Positions 1-11,200 of a stretch of DNA of 64,000 nt are shown here, in pieces; the first letter of the stretch is position 1, and every line of letters starts with the position of its first letter. Both the position numbers and the translations under genes were made by a program. The stretch is from Puia dinghuensis (GTDB lineage: Bacteria; Bacteroidota; Bacteroidia; Chitinophagales; Chitinophagaceae). Where the stretch lies: the NCBI RefSeq assembly GCF_014642875.1, contig NZ_BMJC01000005.1:620001-684000 (forward strand). Direction: 5' to 3'. The notes below the pieces were generated by a model. The model had not been told where the DNA came from, ran no database searches, and saw only the letters and a program-made list of their open reading frames with translations.

Positions 1-2549
1 CCGGCCTTCAACGGCAACACAGGGTCCGGCGACGGACCACCCGGAAAATGAACAAATCCCTCATCTTCTTTGCTTGAATACTGCCGCACCGTGTCCCCGC
101 TCTCATTCAATATTGCCAACGTCAGCTTCTTTGACGTGTCCGCAGTCGACGGCAACTGGTAATAAAGTACCACCCCGGTGGCAGGGTTGGTCCCCGCAAC
201 GGCAGCCCTCGGAGCTTCCTCATCCTCATCCTTCACCACCCGATCGAGCTCGCTCCCCCCTGACACCCGGTAAGTCACTCCCGGTGGATAAAAAAGAACA
301 TCATTCCGCGAAGTAGCCGCATTATAACCCCGCAGCACATTCAGATCGTCCAGTATCCAAAAACCCCGGCCCATGGTGGAAGCTATCAGGTTTCCCTTGT
401 GCAATAGCAGGTCGGTCACCGGCGTCACCGGGAGATTCAATTGCAGCGGCTGCCACTGATTCCCGCCGTCATAAGAAATATAAAAACCGGTCTCCGTCCC
501 GGCATACAACAGGTCTTTTCTTACATCATCCTCCCGCACCGTACGCGTATAGGCGCCATAGGGAATGCCGGCAGAGATCTTTCTCCAACTCTTCCCATAA
601 TCCGTCGTCTTATAAATGGCAGGCGCCAGGTCGTTGAACTTATACCGGGTGGTGGCGATATAGGCCGTTGCCTTATCATGCGGCGAGACCTCGATACAGT
701 TCACCAGGCACTCTTCCAGTCCCGGCGGGGTAACATTGCTCCAGGTCTTGCCGCCATCCCTGGTAAGAGAAACGACCCCGTCATCGCTCCCCGTCCAGAT
801 GACCCCTTTCTCCTGCGGTGATTCCTTCACATAAGCCAGCGTGCAATAATTCTCCCCGCCTGCACCCTCGTTGGTATACGGTACGCCGCTGATACCCATA
901 TGCGCCGTATCATGCCGCGTAAGGTCCGGCGAAACAACTTCCCAATGCCGGCCCCCATCGACGGTCTTGAACAGCCGGTTGCCGCCATGATAAAAGGTAT
1001 ACGGCTCCCATTGGGAGCAGACGATCGGGGCATTCCAGTTGAACCGGTATTTCATATCCTTCGGCGCCAGCGACTGGTATTGTATCGGCGCGACCATGAT
1101 AGACTTCCCTTCTCCGCTCACCCTATCCAATATTTCTATCGTACCCTGGTAACTCCCCCCCATAATATACCGGGGACTGTCAGGGTCAAACGCCAGAAAA
1201 GCGCTTTCGCCACCCGCCGAATAGAACCAGTTCTTATCGCCAATGCTTCCACCCGCCGTATTGCGGCTCGCGATCATCACCGAAGTGTTGTCTTGCTGAC
1301 CGGCATACAAATTATACGGGAACAAATTATCCGCATTCACCCGGTATAACTGTGCCGTAGGTTGGTTATTTTGCGTGCTCCAGGTGGCTCCGTCATCAAA
1401 AGTAATGGCCGCTCCGCCGTCATTGGAGATGATCATATTGCGATCATTATGCGGATTGATCCACAACTGGTGATAATCCCCATGCGTTCCGCCAAGATTC
1501 GACCACGTTCTGCCGCCGTCGATGGACTTCAATCCGGGGGAGTTCAAAACATATACGACATTCTCATTCTGCGGGTCGGCAAAGACTTCTATATAATACC
1601 ACGCGCGCTGCACCAGCCGGTGGTCTTTGCTCACACGCGTCCAGCTCTTGCCCGCATCATCGGAAGCGAACAATCCTCCTTCTTCCTTTTCCGACGAACT
1701 TTCGATCAGCGCATATACTTTATTGGAGTTGGCGCCCGAGACGGAGATCCCCATCTTCCCCATCTCCTTGGGCAAGCCCTTTTCCATCCGGGTCCAGGTC
1801 TGGCCGCCATCGATGGATTTATATAGCCCGCTGCCCTTGCCCCCGCTGCGCATCTGCCAGGGCAGCCGCCGGTAATCCCACATCGCCGCATACAACACCC
1901 GGGGGTTATTCTTATCCATGCTCAGATCGACACAACCCGTATTCTCATCGACATAAAATATCTTCTTCCAGGTTACCCCTCCATCCGTCGACTGGTACAC
2001 CCCCCGGTCTTCCGTTGCTCCGTACATGGCGCCCTGTGCGGCGACATAGACAATATCGGAATTTTGCGGATGAATGCGGATAGCGGAGATATGCATCGTC
2101 GCATCGAGGCCCATCTTCTTCCAGGTCTTGCCCGCGTCCACGCTTCTATACACCCCATCCCCATACGAACTCATCACCCCGCGCGGCGCATGCTCACCCA
2201 TCCCCACATACACCACATTGGGGTCGCTTTCCGCTACCGCCACGGCGCCTACCGACCCCGTTTTAAAAAACCCATCCGAAATATTGGCCCAGGTCCATCC
2301 CGCATTCACCGTTTTCCATACGCCCCCACCCGTCGTTCCCATATAATAGACCATCGGATTCCCCGTCACCCCACAGGAGGTAACAGAACGCCCACCCCTG
2401 AAAGGCCCGACATTCCGCCATTTAAGGGGCTTGAAATACCCATCAAGCGCTGCCTGCCCTCCGGCCGCAGCCGCCGGCGCCATTCGTTTTTGCGCCTCTA
2501 CGGTCATAAAAAAGGAAAGCATGCAAACAAACAGCAGGAGTTTCATCAT
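1..2549 (-). CDS. Sortilin/VPS10-like BNR-repeat protein, partial (3' end outside window)
   Basis: The 849 visible codons start at an ATGATG pair. A signal peptide ([19 protein letters not shown]) comes first, then many beta-propeller blades carrying Asp-box-like sequences such as [18 protein letters not shown] and SVDAGKTWK. Near the start, the stretch [13 protein letters not shown] is typical of the large secreted 'WD40/YVTN/BNR-like repeat' proteins of Bacteroidota, often annotated as glycosyl hydrolases although no catalytic residues are established for them. After the propellers the chain enters a region ([13 protein letters not shown]) that in this family leads into a C-terminal Ig-like part. 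The stop codon lies off the left edge. The protein is probably periplasmic or cell-surface; its substrate cannot be told. It lies 103 bp downstream of the sdh operon on the same strand. Confidence 0.8.
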   Translation of the reverse strand, partial: MMKLLLFVCMLSFFMTVEAQKRMAPAAAAGGQAALDGYFKPLKWRNVGPFRGGRSVTSCGVTGNPMVYYMGTTGGGVWKTVNAGWTWANISDGFFKTGSVGAVAVAESDPNVVYVGMGEHAPRGVMSSYGDGVYRSVDAGKTWKKMGLDATMHISAIRIHPQNSDIVYVAAQGAMYGATEDRGVYQSTDGGVTWKKIFYVDENTGCVDLSMDKNNPRVLYAAMWDYRRLPWQMRSGGKGSGLYKSIDGGQTWTRMEKGLPKEMGKMGISVSGANSNKVYALIESSSEKEEGGLFASDDAGKSWTRVSKDHRLVQRAWYYIEVFADPQNENVVYVLNSPGLKSIDGGRTWSNLGGTHGDYHQLWINPHNDRNMIISNDGGAAITFDDGATWSTQNNQPTAQLYRVNADNLFPYNLYAGQQDNTSVMIASRNTAGGSIGDKNWFYSAGGESAFLAFDPDSPRYIMGGSYQGTIEILDRVSGEGKSIMVAPIQYQSLAPKDMKYRFNWNAPIVCSQWEPYTFYHGGNRLFKTVDGGRHWEVVSPDLTRHDTAHMGISGVPYTNEGAGGENYCTLAYVKESPQEKGVIWTGSDDGVVSLTRDGGKTWSNVTPPGLEECLVNCIEVSPHDKATAYIATTRYKFNDLAPAIYKTTDYGKSWRKISAGIPYGAYTRTVREDDVRKDLLYAGTETGFYISYDGGNQWQPLQLNLPVTPVTDLLLHKGNLIASTMGRGFWILDDLNVLRGYNAATSRNDVLFYPPGVTYRVSGGSELDRVVKDEDEEAPRAAVAGTNPATGVVLYYQLPSTADTSKKLTLAILNESGDTVRQYSSKEDEGFVHFPGGPSPDPVLPLKA

Positions 2550-2652
2550 GTGAAGTGCGTTTAGGTGTTCATGTTGAAGATACAACATTTCACCCATACC
2601 CCTACCGCCCATCCCCGTCTCATACCCCCGGTGAGCCGCCGGTCACCTCATC

Positions 2653-3150
2653 TCATTCCAGCGGAAGTTCTCCGTACTGCTCATAAGCAGGTTTTAGTTG
2701 ATACTGCATGATCAAACGGGCGCAGGTATTCCATCGCAGAATGGAGTCATCGTTGCCCGCGGGACGTATCTCTTCTGCTTGTTCGAAAAAGCCCATCGCC
2801 TCCGTCAGCCATTCGTATACAGCCCCATAAGACGCAGGCCTGCCCTGTTTCAGATTCGCCAGTCCCTCCCGCTCACAAATAATGCCGGAGTAATAATGGC
2901 GGTCATATTCGTTATCGATCAGTTGTAGGAGCTCGCGCGCCTTGTGGAGATTGGTGGAGGCATATTCCCCAAACTGATCCGTAATAGAAAGCAGCAGCGT
3001 TACAACAGCCTGCTGGTTATCCGGGTCGATAGCCAATATATCCTTGCAAATGCTCTCCGCAAGGTCGGGCTCATTCAGCAGGCGGTAACGTTCCGCCTTT
3101 TGCAGCGCCAGCGGGATGCCTTCCCTCGAGATGGATTTAAGCTGGATCAT
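2653..3150 (-). CDS. TPR-repeat protein, last gene of the sdh operon
   Basis: This 165-residue soluble protein has no signal peptide. It contains helix pairs spaced like tetratricopeptide repeats: around residues 15-50 (LALQKAERYRLL, then AESICKDILAIDPDN) and again around 66-125. It follows sdhB by 11 bp on the same strand, so it is very likely cotranscribed with succinate dehydrogenase. TPR proteins are scaffolds. A role in assembly or tuning of the Sdh complex is an inference from position only. I do not recognise a named family. Confidence 0.7.
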   Translation of the reverse strand: MIQLKSISREGIPLALQKAERYRLLNEPDLAESICKDILAIDPDNQQAVVTLLLSITDQFGEYASTNLHKARELLQLIDNEYDRHYYSGIICEREGLANLKQGRPASYGAVYEWLTEAMGFFEQAEEIRPAGNDDSILRWNTCARLIMQYQLKPAYEQYGELPLE

Positions 3151-3161
3151 AATACACAGTT

Positions 3162-3935
3162 TTAATTTTTTTTGCGTCCCCTCAGGGCCCGAAACAGCCG
3201 TTTCAACGGATCATAGTAGCGGTCAGCCACTCTTTCTTTCATGGGTATGATCGCATTGTCAGTTATCCTGATCTCCTCCGGGCAAACTGTCGTGCAACAC
3301 TTGGTTATATTGCACAAGCCGATGCCCTGGGCGCGCTTCAGGTCCTGCAGCCTGTCCTCCACATCCAACGGGTGCATTTCCAGCGCAGCAGTATATACGA
3401 GCAACCGCGGACCGGCAAACTCATCCTGCAAATGGTGTTCTCGCAAAACGTGACAGACATCCTGGCAAAGGAAACATTCGATGCATTTCCTGAACTCCTG
3501 TACCCGGTCGATATCACTTTGCGCAATCCGCCAGGTACCGTCCGCCGCATCCGCAGCCCTCGGCCGGAATGGCTTGATTGTTTTCTTCACCCTGAAATTC
3601 CAGGACACATCCGTCACCAGGTCCCTGATAAGAGGAAAGGCCTTCATCGGCTGTATTATAACAGGCTTGTCCAACGGCAGATCCTTCAGCCTGGTCATAC
3701 ACATGAGCCGGGGTATCCCATTGATCTCCGCAGAGCAACTTCCGCATTTGCCTGCTTTACAATTCCACCGTACTGCCAGGTCATTCGCCTGCTCAGCCTG
3801 TATCTTATGAACTGCGTCGAGGACCACCATTCCTTCCGACACCGGGATGGAATAATCCACCAGTTTCCCGCCACCCGCCAGGCCGCCCCGGCGCGCCGGG
3901 CCTCCCCTCCATATTTGAAATGTTACTGTCTCCAT
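3162..3935 (-). CDS. sdhB: Succinate dehydrogenase/fumarate reductase iron-sulfur subunit
   Basis: This is the 257-residue electron-transfer subunit that passes electrons from the flavoprotein to quinone. A [2Fe-2S] ferredoxin-like domain carries the Cys cluster CKAGKCGSC with a later Cys in RLMCMTRL. The C-terminal domain has CIECFLCQDVCH and CNITKCCTTVCPE, which ligate the [4Fe-4S] and [3Fe-4S] centres. All expected cysteines are present. The gene lies 3 bp after sdhA. The N-terminus (METVTFQIWRGG) contains an extra Gly/Arg-rich insertion (GGPARRGGLAGGG) that is unusual in classical SdhB. The set resembles the mycobacterial Sdh1-type enzyme more than the E. coli type. Confidence 0.95.
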   Translation of the reverse strand: METVTFQIWRGGPARRGGLAGGGKLVDYSIPVSEGMVVLDAVHKIQAEQANDLAVRWNCKAGKCGSCSAEINGIPRLMCMTRLKDLPLDKPVIIQPMKAFPLIRDLVTDVSWNFRVKKTIKPFRPRAADAADGTWRIAQSDIDRVQEFRKCIECFLCQDVCHVLREHHLQDEFAGPRLLVYTAALEMHPLDVEDRLQDLKRAQGIGLCNITKCCTTVCPEEIRITDNAIIPMKERVADRYYDPLKRLFRALRGRKKN

Positions 3936-3938
3936 GGC

Positions 3939-5783
3939 TTATTTCATTTCTTCGATCAGCTTAACCAGGTCAGGCCTCATCTCAGCCAGCGCTTGTTGAA
4001 CCACCTGCATTTGCCCGTCAGCCCCCTTTCGAACGATCAGGTTGTACTTGCCGTTCTTATCGTCCTTATTGGGAAAATCTTCCCTGAAATGCGCGCCCCT
4101 GCTCTCCTTCCGGCGGATGGCCGAAAGGGCGATGGCCTCTGACACCGTCAGCAGGTTGAAAAGGTCGAGCGCGGTATGCCATCCGTTGTTGTATTCCCTG
4201 TTGCCATGCACTGCAACCCTTCCCATCCGCTCCTTCAATTTCTCCAGCTGCAAGACGGCCTCCGCCAATTCCTCCTCTTTCCGGACGATCCCCACGAGGT
4301 CCTGCATCATCTCCTGCAAGTCGTACTGCACCTGGTATGGGTTCTCCCCCTGCACCCGTTCGAAAGGCTCCAAAGCACGCCGCATCATCGAGTCCACCAC
4401 TGCGTCGTCAATAGCCCCCTGCCCATGTTCTCTCGCCCACTGACCCGCATACTCACCCGCCCTCTTGCCGAAGACCAGCAGGTCCGATAAGGAATTGCCC
4501 CCAAGACGATTGGCCCCATGCAATCCCGCCGCACATTCTCCCGCAGCAAACAACCCGGGCACGGTCGACATCTGACTGTCCGCATCTACCCTGATCCCTC
4601 CCATAATATAATGCGTCGTCGGCCCTACCTCCATCGGCTCCTTCGTAATATCGATATCAGCCAGCTTCATGAATTGGTGGTACATGCTGGGGAGCTTCTT
4701 TCGGATATGGTCGGCCGCATGGGGTATCTTGTCCTTGATCCAGGAGATATCGAGATAGACCCCCTTATGCGGGCTACCCCTGCCTTCTTTTATTTCCCTG
4801 ACGATACACCGGGCCACATGGTCCCTCGTCAATAGCTCGGGCGGTCTCCTTGCCTCTCTGTCCCCCTGGGTATATTTCCAACCCTCTTCTTCATTATCCG
4901 CCGTTTGGTTACGGTATAGCTCAGGGATATCGTCGAACATGAATCGCCGTTTATCGTTGTTGAGCAGTATCCCGCCCTCTCCCCTTACTCCTTCCGTCAC
5001 CAATATGCCCTGAACACTGGGAGGCCACACCATGCCGGTAGGATGAAATTGTACAAATTCCATGTCCATCAGGTCAGCTCCTGCATGATACGCCAACGAT
5101 TGGCCATCACCGGTATATTCCCAGCTGTTGCTGGTGATCTTGAATGCCCTTCCCACACCCCCCGTCGCAAGGACGATGGCCTTGGCACGGAAAACAAACC
5201 ACCGACCTTTCTCCCGCTCATATCCCAATGCCCCCACTACCCGCCCGCCGTCATTTGACAAACCCACGCCCCCCGCCGCACCTTCTTTCAACAACCCGAT
5301 AATAGTAAACTCCATGTGCACGCCGATCTTCTGATGAATGGCATGGTCCTGCAGGGTCCTTATCATCTCCAGTCCCGTCCTGTCGCCAACATGCGCCAGC
5401 CTCGGGTATTTATGCCCGCCGAAATTCCGCTGCAGTATCCGTCCGTCCCTGGTGCGGTCGAACAAAGCTCCCCAGGCCTCCAGTTCCTTCACCCTGTCTG
5501 GCGCTTCCTTGGCATGGATCTCCGCCATTCGCCAATTGTTCAGGTATTGCCCGCCACGCATCGTGTCCGTAAAATGAACGCACCAGTTGTCCCGTTCATC
5601 CACATTCGACAGGGCAGCAGCTATCCCTCCTTCGGCCATCACGGTGTGCGCCTTCCCCAGCAGCGACTTGCAGATCAGCCCCACGGAAACGCCTGCCCCC
5701 GCGGCCTCCACAGCCGCCCTCAACCCGGCGCCTCCGGCGCCGATCACCAGCACATCATAGTCGACAACATCGTATAACGCCAT
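3939..5783 (-). CDS. sdhA: Succinate dehydrogenase/fumarate reductase flavoprotein subunit
   Basis: This 614-residue FAD subunit oxidises succinate to fumarate (or the reverse). The Rossmann FAD motif VIGAGGAGLRAAVEA is near residue 14. The His of KAHTVMAEGGIAAAL corresponds to the residue that covalently binds FAD. The substrate-site segments QFHPTGM, TEGVRGEGG and THYIMGGI are all present, as is the capping-domain and C-terminal region with REDFPNKDD. It is followed 3 bp later by sdhB and preceded 12 bp upstream by sdhC. The length fits the family and no defects are visible. Confidence 0.96.
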   Translation of the reverse strand: MALYDVVDYDVLVIGAGGAGLRAAVEAAGAGVSVGLICKSLLGKAHTVMAEGGIAAALSNVDERDNWCVHFTDTMRGGQYLNNWRMAEIHAKEAPDRVKELEAWGALFDRTRDGRILQRNFGGHKYPRLAHVGDRTGLEMIRTLQDHAIHQKIGVHMEFTIIGLLKEGAAGGVGLSNDGGRVVGALGYEREKGRWFVFRAKAIVLATGGVGRAFKITSNSWEYTGDGQSLAYHAGADLMDMEFVQFHPTGMVWPPSVQGILVTEGVRGEGGILLNNDKRRFMFDDIPELYRNQTADNEEEGWKYTQGDREARRPPELLTRDHVARCIVREIKEGRGSPHKGVYLDISWIKDKIPHAADHIRKKLPSMYHQFMKLADIDITKEPMEVGPTTHYIMGGIRVDADSQMSTVPGLFAAGECAAGLHGANRLGGNSLSDLLVFGKRAGEYAGQWAREHGQGAIDDAVVDSMMRRALEPFERVQGENPYQVQYDLQEMMQDLVGIVRKEEELAEAVLQLEKLKERMGRVAVHGNREYNNGWHTALDLFNLLTVSEAIALSAIRRKESRGAHFREDFPNKDDKNGKYNLIVRKGADGQMQVVQQALAEMRPDLVKLIEEMK

Positions 5784-5795
5784 ATTCTTTAATGC

Positions 5796-6599
5796 TCATA
5801 TTATCCTCCAATCCCTCCATACCCCCGTCGCACACAGCCGGACATAAATATCCGTAAACGCTACCCAGAACAAGCTCATCCAGGCCCAAAGCATATGCCT
5901 GCGGTTAAAACAGCCTGCACATCGATATATCTGTCTCTGTACAGGAGATCCGGATAGCCGGTCCTTGATCCCACCCACCCAATGGCGCAGGGAATGACAT
6001 CCAAACGTGTAGCCGGCCAGGAACACGACATTGGCTGCCAGCACCATCGTCCCGACACCGATCCCGAAGGAAGACGACCCCGTCCGGGTATCGGTGAACC
6101 ACATCGCCGTCCAGACATCATGCGCGAGGATGACGAGAAAGATCAATGCGATATACATTAAATAGCGGTGCACATTCTGCAGCACCAGCGGAAAGGCTCT
6201 TTCACCGGTATAACGCCTCCGCCCCTCCGATACGCTGCAGGCGGCAGGAGACACCAAAAAAGCTTTGTAATAGGCCCCCCGATAATAATAGCAGGTCAGC
6301 CGGAAAAGGCCTGGAGCCCACAGGATCAATAAAGCCGGACTCCAGGGCAGAAAAGAAGGCCAGCCGCCGGGCTTAGGGCCCAACCAGCGGTGCGGCGAGT
6401 CCCCAAAGAGCTCTGGCGAATATAAGGGGGATAGATAGGGACCGTACGCATAGTTCTTCCCCTGGAAGGCAGCCCAGGTGACATAGATGACAAAGGAAGA
6501 AAGACAAAGGAAGACAATCAATGGCTTCACCCACCAGGCATCCCTGCGGGCGGTTCGACCAAATCGACGTGTAATACCCGATAGATCGACCTCATTCAT
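5796..6599 (-). CDS. sdhC: Succinate dehydrogenase membrane-anchor (cytochrome b-like) subunit
   Basis: The protein has 267 residues from the internal ATG at 6599 (MNEVDLSGITRR). An upstream in-frame ATG at 6746 would overlap the divergent peptidase gene and is not used here. About five hydrophobic segments are seen, with His residues near or inside helices (NVHRYLMY, LAHDVW, GCHSLRHW, NRRHMLW) that could ligate haem b. The segment FRLTCYYYRGAYYKAFLVSPAAC resembles, from memory, the single long anchor of actinobacterial Sdh1 rather than the usual Bacteroidota SdhC. It is the first gene of the sdhCAB-TPR operon and anchors the enzyme to the inner membrane. Confidence 0.85.
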   Translation of the reverse strand: MNEVDLSGITRRFGRTARRDAWWVKPLIVFLCLSSFVIYVTWAAFQGKNYAYGPYLSPLYSPELFGDSPHRWLGPKPGGWPSFLPWSPALLILWAPGLFRLTCYYYRGAYYKAFLVSPAACSVSEGRRRYTGERAFPLVLQNVHRYLMYIALIFLVILAHDVWTAMWFTDTRTGSSSFGIGVGTMVLAANVVFLAGYTFGCHSLRHWVGGIKDRLSGSPVQRQIYRCAGCFNRRHMLWAWMSLFWVAFTDIYVRLCATGVWRDWRII

Positions 6600-6610
6600 A
6601 GCAAACAATT

Positions 6611-6644
6611 CAAATAAACTGCGTCTACCGTAAGTTACTTCAAA
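6611..6644 (-). promoter_or_regulatory. Candidate sdh operon promoter
   Basis: On the minus strand a TTTG at 6644-6641 is followed after 22 bases by TTTATTTG at 6618-6611. This is one mismatch from the Bacteroidota -7 consensus TAnnTTTG. The expected start of transcription is a few bases before the sdhC ATG at 6599. The spacer is slightly longer than the usual 19-21. Confidence 0.35.
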
Positions 6645-6687
6645 TTTCGAAAAAATGTTACTTTCGGCAAGTAATAAATCTAACTGC

Positions 6688-8241
6688 ATGAACCGTCTCC
6701 TGCTCTTCATCGCCTTCCTCTCCGCCGGTCTCTTCACCCGCGCCATCGCTCAACCCAGTGCTGCTTCCCCCGCCACCGGCGCCCAACCCAAAACGGCAGC
6801 CCCCGCCGAAAAGCCGGTACCCGGCAGCCGCATATTGAACATCGACTCCGCCGTTACTACACACGCAGAAGTCACCATCAAGGGTCAGCGCATCCCATAC
6901 GAAGCAACAGCAGGGACGATCCCTGTCTGGGACGAAGACGGCAAACCCATCGCCGGCGTCTTCTACACCTACTACCAACGCTCGGACATAACAAATCGCG
7001 ACTCCCGCCCGCTGGTCATCTCCTTCAATGGCGGCCCCGGCACACCGTCCGTCTGGATGGAGATCGGGTACACCGGTCCCCGCCGCCTCAACCTGGATGA
7101 GGAAGGCTATCCCATCCAACCCTACGGCGTAAAAGAAAATCCCTATTCCATCCTGGATGTCGCCGATATCGTATATATAGACCCCGTCAACACCGGCTTC
7201 TCCCGCACCGTAAACAAGGATATCCCCGGCAGCAAATTCTTCGGGGTCAACGAGGACATCAAATACCTCGCCGAATGGATCGCCACCTTCGTCTCGCGGA
7301 AGAACCGCTGGGCTTCACCAAAATTTCTCATCGGGGAAAGCTATGGCACCACCCGCGCTTCAGGCCTGGCGCTCGAACTGCAAAATGCACAATGGATGTA
7401 CCTCAATGGGGTCATCCTGGTGTCGCCCACGGAGTTGGGCATCGATCGCAGCGAATACGTCAAAACCTCCCTGCTGGTGCCTTACTATGCGGCCACAGCC
7501 TGGTATCATAAAGCACTCGCACCCGATCTACAAAAGAAAGACCTCACCGACTATCTTCCCGAGGTCGAAGACTTCGCGGTCAACGAGCTGATCCCGGCCC
7601 TCGCCAAAGGTGGCTTCATCGATTCCGCCAAAAGACAGGCCCTGGCCGCAAAACTCGCCCGCTATACCGGGCTCTCCGAAAAAGCAGTGCTGCAATGTAA
7701 CCTGGAGATCCCCACGCATTTCTTCTGGAAGGAGCTGCTACGCGACAAAGGGTTCACCGTGGGCCGCCTGGATTCGCGGTATAAGGGCATCGACCGCCAG
7801 GACGCAGGAGCATCACCCGATTATAATGCAGAGTTGACTTCCTGGCTCCACTCCTTTACCCCGGCAATGAACATCTATCTGCGGGAAGACTTGCACTACC
7901 ACACCGACCTCAAGTATAACATGTTCGGACCTGTATTCCCCTGGGACAATCAAAATGACCACGTCGGCGAAAACCTGCGCCAGGCCATCGCCCAGAATCC
8001 ATATCTGCATCTTCTCATCCAGTCAGGCTATTATGACGGGGCCTGCGACTACTTCAACGCCAAATACAGCCTCTGGCAACTCGATCCCAGTGGAAAACTC
8101 AAAGACCGCCTCCATTGGGAAGGCTACCGCAGCGGCCACATGCTCTACCTGCGAAAACCCGACCTGGAAGCAGCCAATGAAAACCTCCGCCGCTTCATCC
8201 GCGAGTCAACCCCCAAACCGGGCGAAGCCGCGAAATATTAG
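6688..8241 (+). CDS. Secreted S10-family serine carboxypeptidase
   Basis: The protein has 517 residues from ATG 6688, chosen because it opens directly with a signal peptide (MNRLLLFIAFLSAGLFTRAIAQ). An upstream ATG at 6655 would add 11 residues before the signal. The oxyanion-hole motif SFNGGPGTPSVW, the nucleophile elbow GESYGTTRASG, the region of the catalytic Asp (SGYYDGACDY) and the His near GYRSGHMLY match peptidase family S10. It probably acts in the periplasm or outside the cell, releasing C-terminal amino acids. A Pro/Ala-rich linker of about 25 residues follows the signal. It is divergent from sdhC and convergent with the RHS-type gene. Confidence 0.88.
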   Translation: MNRLLLFIAFLSAGLFTRAIAQPSAASPATGAQPKTAAPAEKPVPGSRILNIDSAVTTHAEVTIKGQRIPYEATAGTIPVWDEDGKPIAGVFYTYYQRSDITNRDSRPLVISFNGGPGTPSVWMEIGYTGPRRLNLDEEGYPIQPYGVKENPYSILDVADIVYIDPVNTGFSRTVNKDIPGSKFFGVNEDIKYLAEWIATFVSRKNRWASPKFLIGESYGTTRASGLALELQNAQWMYLNGVILVSPTELGIDRSEYVKTSLLVPYYAATAWYHKALAPDLQKKDLTDYLPEVEDFAVNELIPALAKGGFIDSAKRQALAAKLARYTGLSEKAVLQCNLEIPTHFFWKELLRDKGFTVGRLDSRYKGIDRQDAGASPDYNAELTSWLHSFTPAMNIYLREDLHYHTDLKYNMFGPVFPWDNQNDHVGENLRQAIAQNPYLHLLIQSGYYDGACDYFNAKYSLWQLDPSGKLKDRLHWEGYRSGHMLYLRKPDLEAANENLRRFIRESTPKPGEAAKY

Positions 8242-8291
8242 CCCCCGCCGGGCCCGCGAAATACTCAGCCGCCCCGGGGCCACCGACAGCA

Positions 8292-11200
8292 TTATTGTCC
8301 CTGGTAATGATAGTCGTAGGCCTTTACGATGTTCGCATTCTGGTCCCTGACGAGCTTCAATCTCCCCAGGCCATCATATTCGTAATAGGTCGTCCTTCCG
8401 GCAGGATCAGTCTGGCTCGTCATTCCAATAAAAGGTTGATAGGTATAGCTGGTGACGAGCGCTCCCTTTAACCTGGGGTCGGTCCGCAACTGGTTCAGCG
8501 CGGCCCTCACCTGGTCATCCGTACCGGGCGCGCTCCCGCTCAGCTGATTGATCACGGTCTGCCCCAATACATTCACCAGGTCCTGGTAATGCGCTTTCTT
8601 TACTTCCGCCAGCGGATAAGAGCCATTGTAACCCCAAAGTATAGCCGTCGGGATATCGTTCGCCGGGAGATATTCCTGAGCTTTGGCATTGGACGTATAG
8701 TTCAGACTCAGCTTCAAATTGAAAGAGGGGGGGTACAGCGTGGCCGGATCATGCGCCGGCAGCGCCTGCAACGTACTGCTCTCATACCGGTGGATACCCG
8801 TCACATTACCGGAATTATCAAAGTCGCTCACGGTGCCGTCGGTAATATTCCCGTTTCTGCTGGTCGTGGTCTTCACCGGTAGCCCGACCATATGATTGGT
8901 CACAAGCGTAGCCATGTTGGCCACATTGCTGTTATAATCTCCCGGATACCAGATATCCTGCTCCACCGTCTGGCCCTTCGAATTCGTCGTGGTCACCTGG
9001 GAGGGGAGGAAATAATTGGCGTTATAACTATAGTTGGTCACCTTGGTTATGGGACCACCGCTGCTTGTATTTTGCGTTTCCGTCAACTGCGACCTGTCAA
9101 ACCGGTCAGCGGGATAATAGACCTGCCCACTGTTATAATATTGGCCATAGTCATTCGGATCAGGCTGCCCCGCCATGATGTCGCCGGCGTTGCCGAATTT
9201 CACCCCTTGCACGATCTGCGGCGTATTCCAGACAGGCGGGTCCGTATACTTATAAGCGGTACTATGCAGCACAGAGAAATTTCCATTCCCCTGGTTGACA
9301 TAGTCATCCTTCTGCTGTTCCGTAGCCCGCCAGGAGAGGTTCATTATCGGCGGATACGGCGACTGAGTATAAGAACTCGCATACCACAGCTGATACGGAT
9401 AAGAATACACCGTCTTTCCATTCTCGCCATTCTCCCCGAGATTTTCGGTCACTGTCCGGTAATAGATGGTACTGCCATCGAAAGGCACCACACTTTGCGC
9501 CCCGATGAAATATTGGGGACCACAGTCGGCATTCGCTGGAAGGTTAAGCAGCCCCGCCGACGCCGTCGTTATCATTTCTACCTGCGACACATAATTGGGT
9601 ATCTGGTAAAATTCCTCATCGGCGTAACTAAGCTTCTTCACAGTGGTCTGGTTGGCAACAGGGTCGTAGCTCGTAACGCGAAGGACGCGGTCACCCCCGA
9701 TAGAAACCGGGATGTTGCCGGCCGGCAAAATTTGATATACCTGAAAACTGACAGAAGGGTTGTCCACCCCTTGCTGCGCGAATGCACAACCCGGGTCGAT
9801 CGTATAAGTATAGGTATCAGCCGGCAGCGTTATAGTGACGCTTCCAGTGCTCGTATAGGCAAATTCTTTGACATAGGGATTGCCACCGCTCGTGCTGCTG
9901 ATAAGCAGCTCGCAATACGCACTATTGTCGACAACCGACACAAATTGCCAATCTACCTGTACATTCATTGCCGTGGAGATCGTAAAGGTCCCGGTCTTCA
10001 TACCGGACTCACCCTCCGCACTGGGGCAGCTGGTGGCATCCGAAGCGCCGGGCACGTTCACAAGATTGTTACTGTAATTGAGATTATAGTTGAGGAAGGC
10101 TGGAATCCCCTGCACAAATGGGTAGATTATCTGGTTGCCCTCATAGTCGAAAGTGGTATACCCGCCGGTAGGATAGGTAATTTTTTGCAGCATCCCCATC
10201 CGGGCGGCATCCCAATAAGCGGTCCGGTCATTGTCCCCCGGAATAGACCAATTGACATTATAATTGTTGTTAGGTATGGCAAGGGCATAATTGGCTTTAG
10301 GTACCCCGCTGAAGGTATTGCCCGTAATCCCATTATAATATCCCCAATGGTCGATGGCGTAGGTCCTGTTGGCGCTGGTAATAAGGGGAATGCTGGTCAG
10401 ATCATTACTATTATACTGATAATAGCTAAAAGTATAGTTCTGCACCGGCGCATTCGTGCCATTGTCCAGCACGGACAGGCCGAGCAGCTTCAACCGGGCG
10501 TTGTTATCATAAGAAAAGTTGATATTCTTCACCAGTTGACTGTTATCATTCAACACCTGTATCGAAGACAAGGCATGCGCCACCGTGCTATTGATGGTTG
10601 TAAGGTCGTTCCTGGCAATGGTATTGAAAAGCACCTTCCTTCCCTGGTAACTGATGCTCTGCAACACCTCCTGGTTTATAAGGGAAATGGACTGCACCTG
10701 GTTGGGACCGGTGGCGCCAAATATGCATCCGCTTTGCTGGATGCCGGTCGCCCCTACACTATAAGAATTGTTGGTAGTAATTGTCTGATACTGCGCATCC
10801 TGCTGCCACGTAAGGTCGGCCTCCGTGCCATAAGGTGTGACGATCTTGGTAAGCCACCAGGTATTGCTCCCACCCTCCACCACCTGGTTGAAAGGGTCAT
10901 TGTTGATACTGCCCGAACTGAAGGTCCTCAACCCGAAGGTGTATTGGTATCCTTTTTCGTCGGTGACGATAAAATTCCTATTGTTATCCAGTACCACCGA
11001 ATAAGGCATCCACTTGAGGAACTTGATCTGGCTGCCGTCAAAATAAAATTTGGCTGACTTGCCCAAAATGTTCAGGGAAAAGATATCCTGCTGCGAATCG
11101 TTAAGCCCTCCCAAGGCATCATGGATGTATTGATATCGGTTGGCCACCGGCATTGCCCCCGTCATAAAGCTCACCGCTGCCGCTTTAGCGTTCGGATCGG

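Noticed and set aside
8892-11057. 721-codon open frame on the plus strand
   Set aside because: It is antisense to the RHS-type gene, has no signal, domain or start context, and reads as low-complexity Arg/Ile/His-rich sequence typical of a shadow frame.
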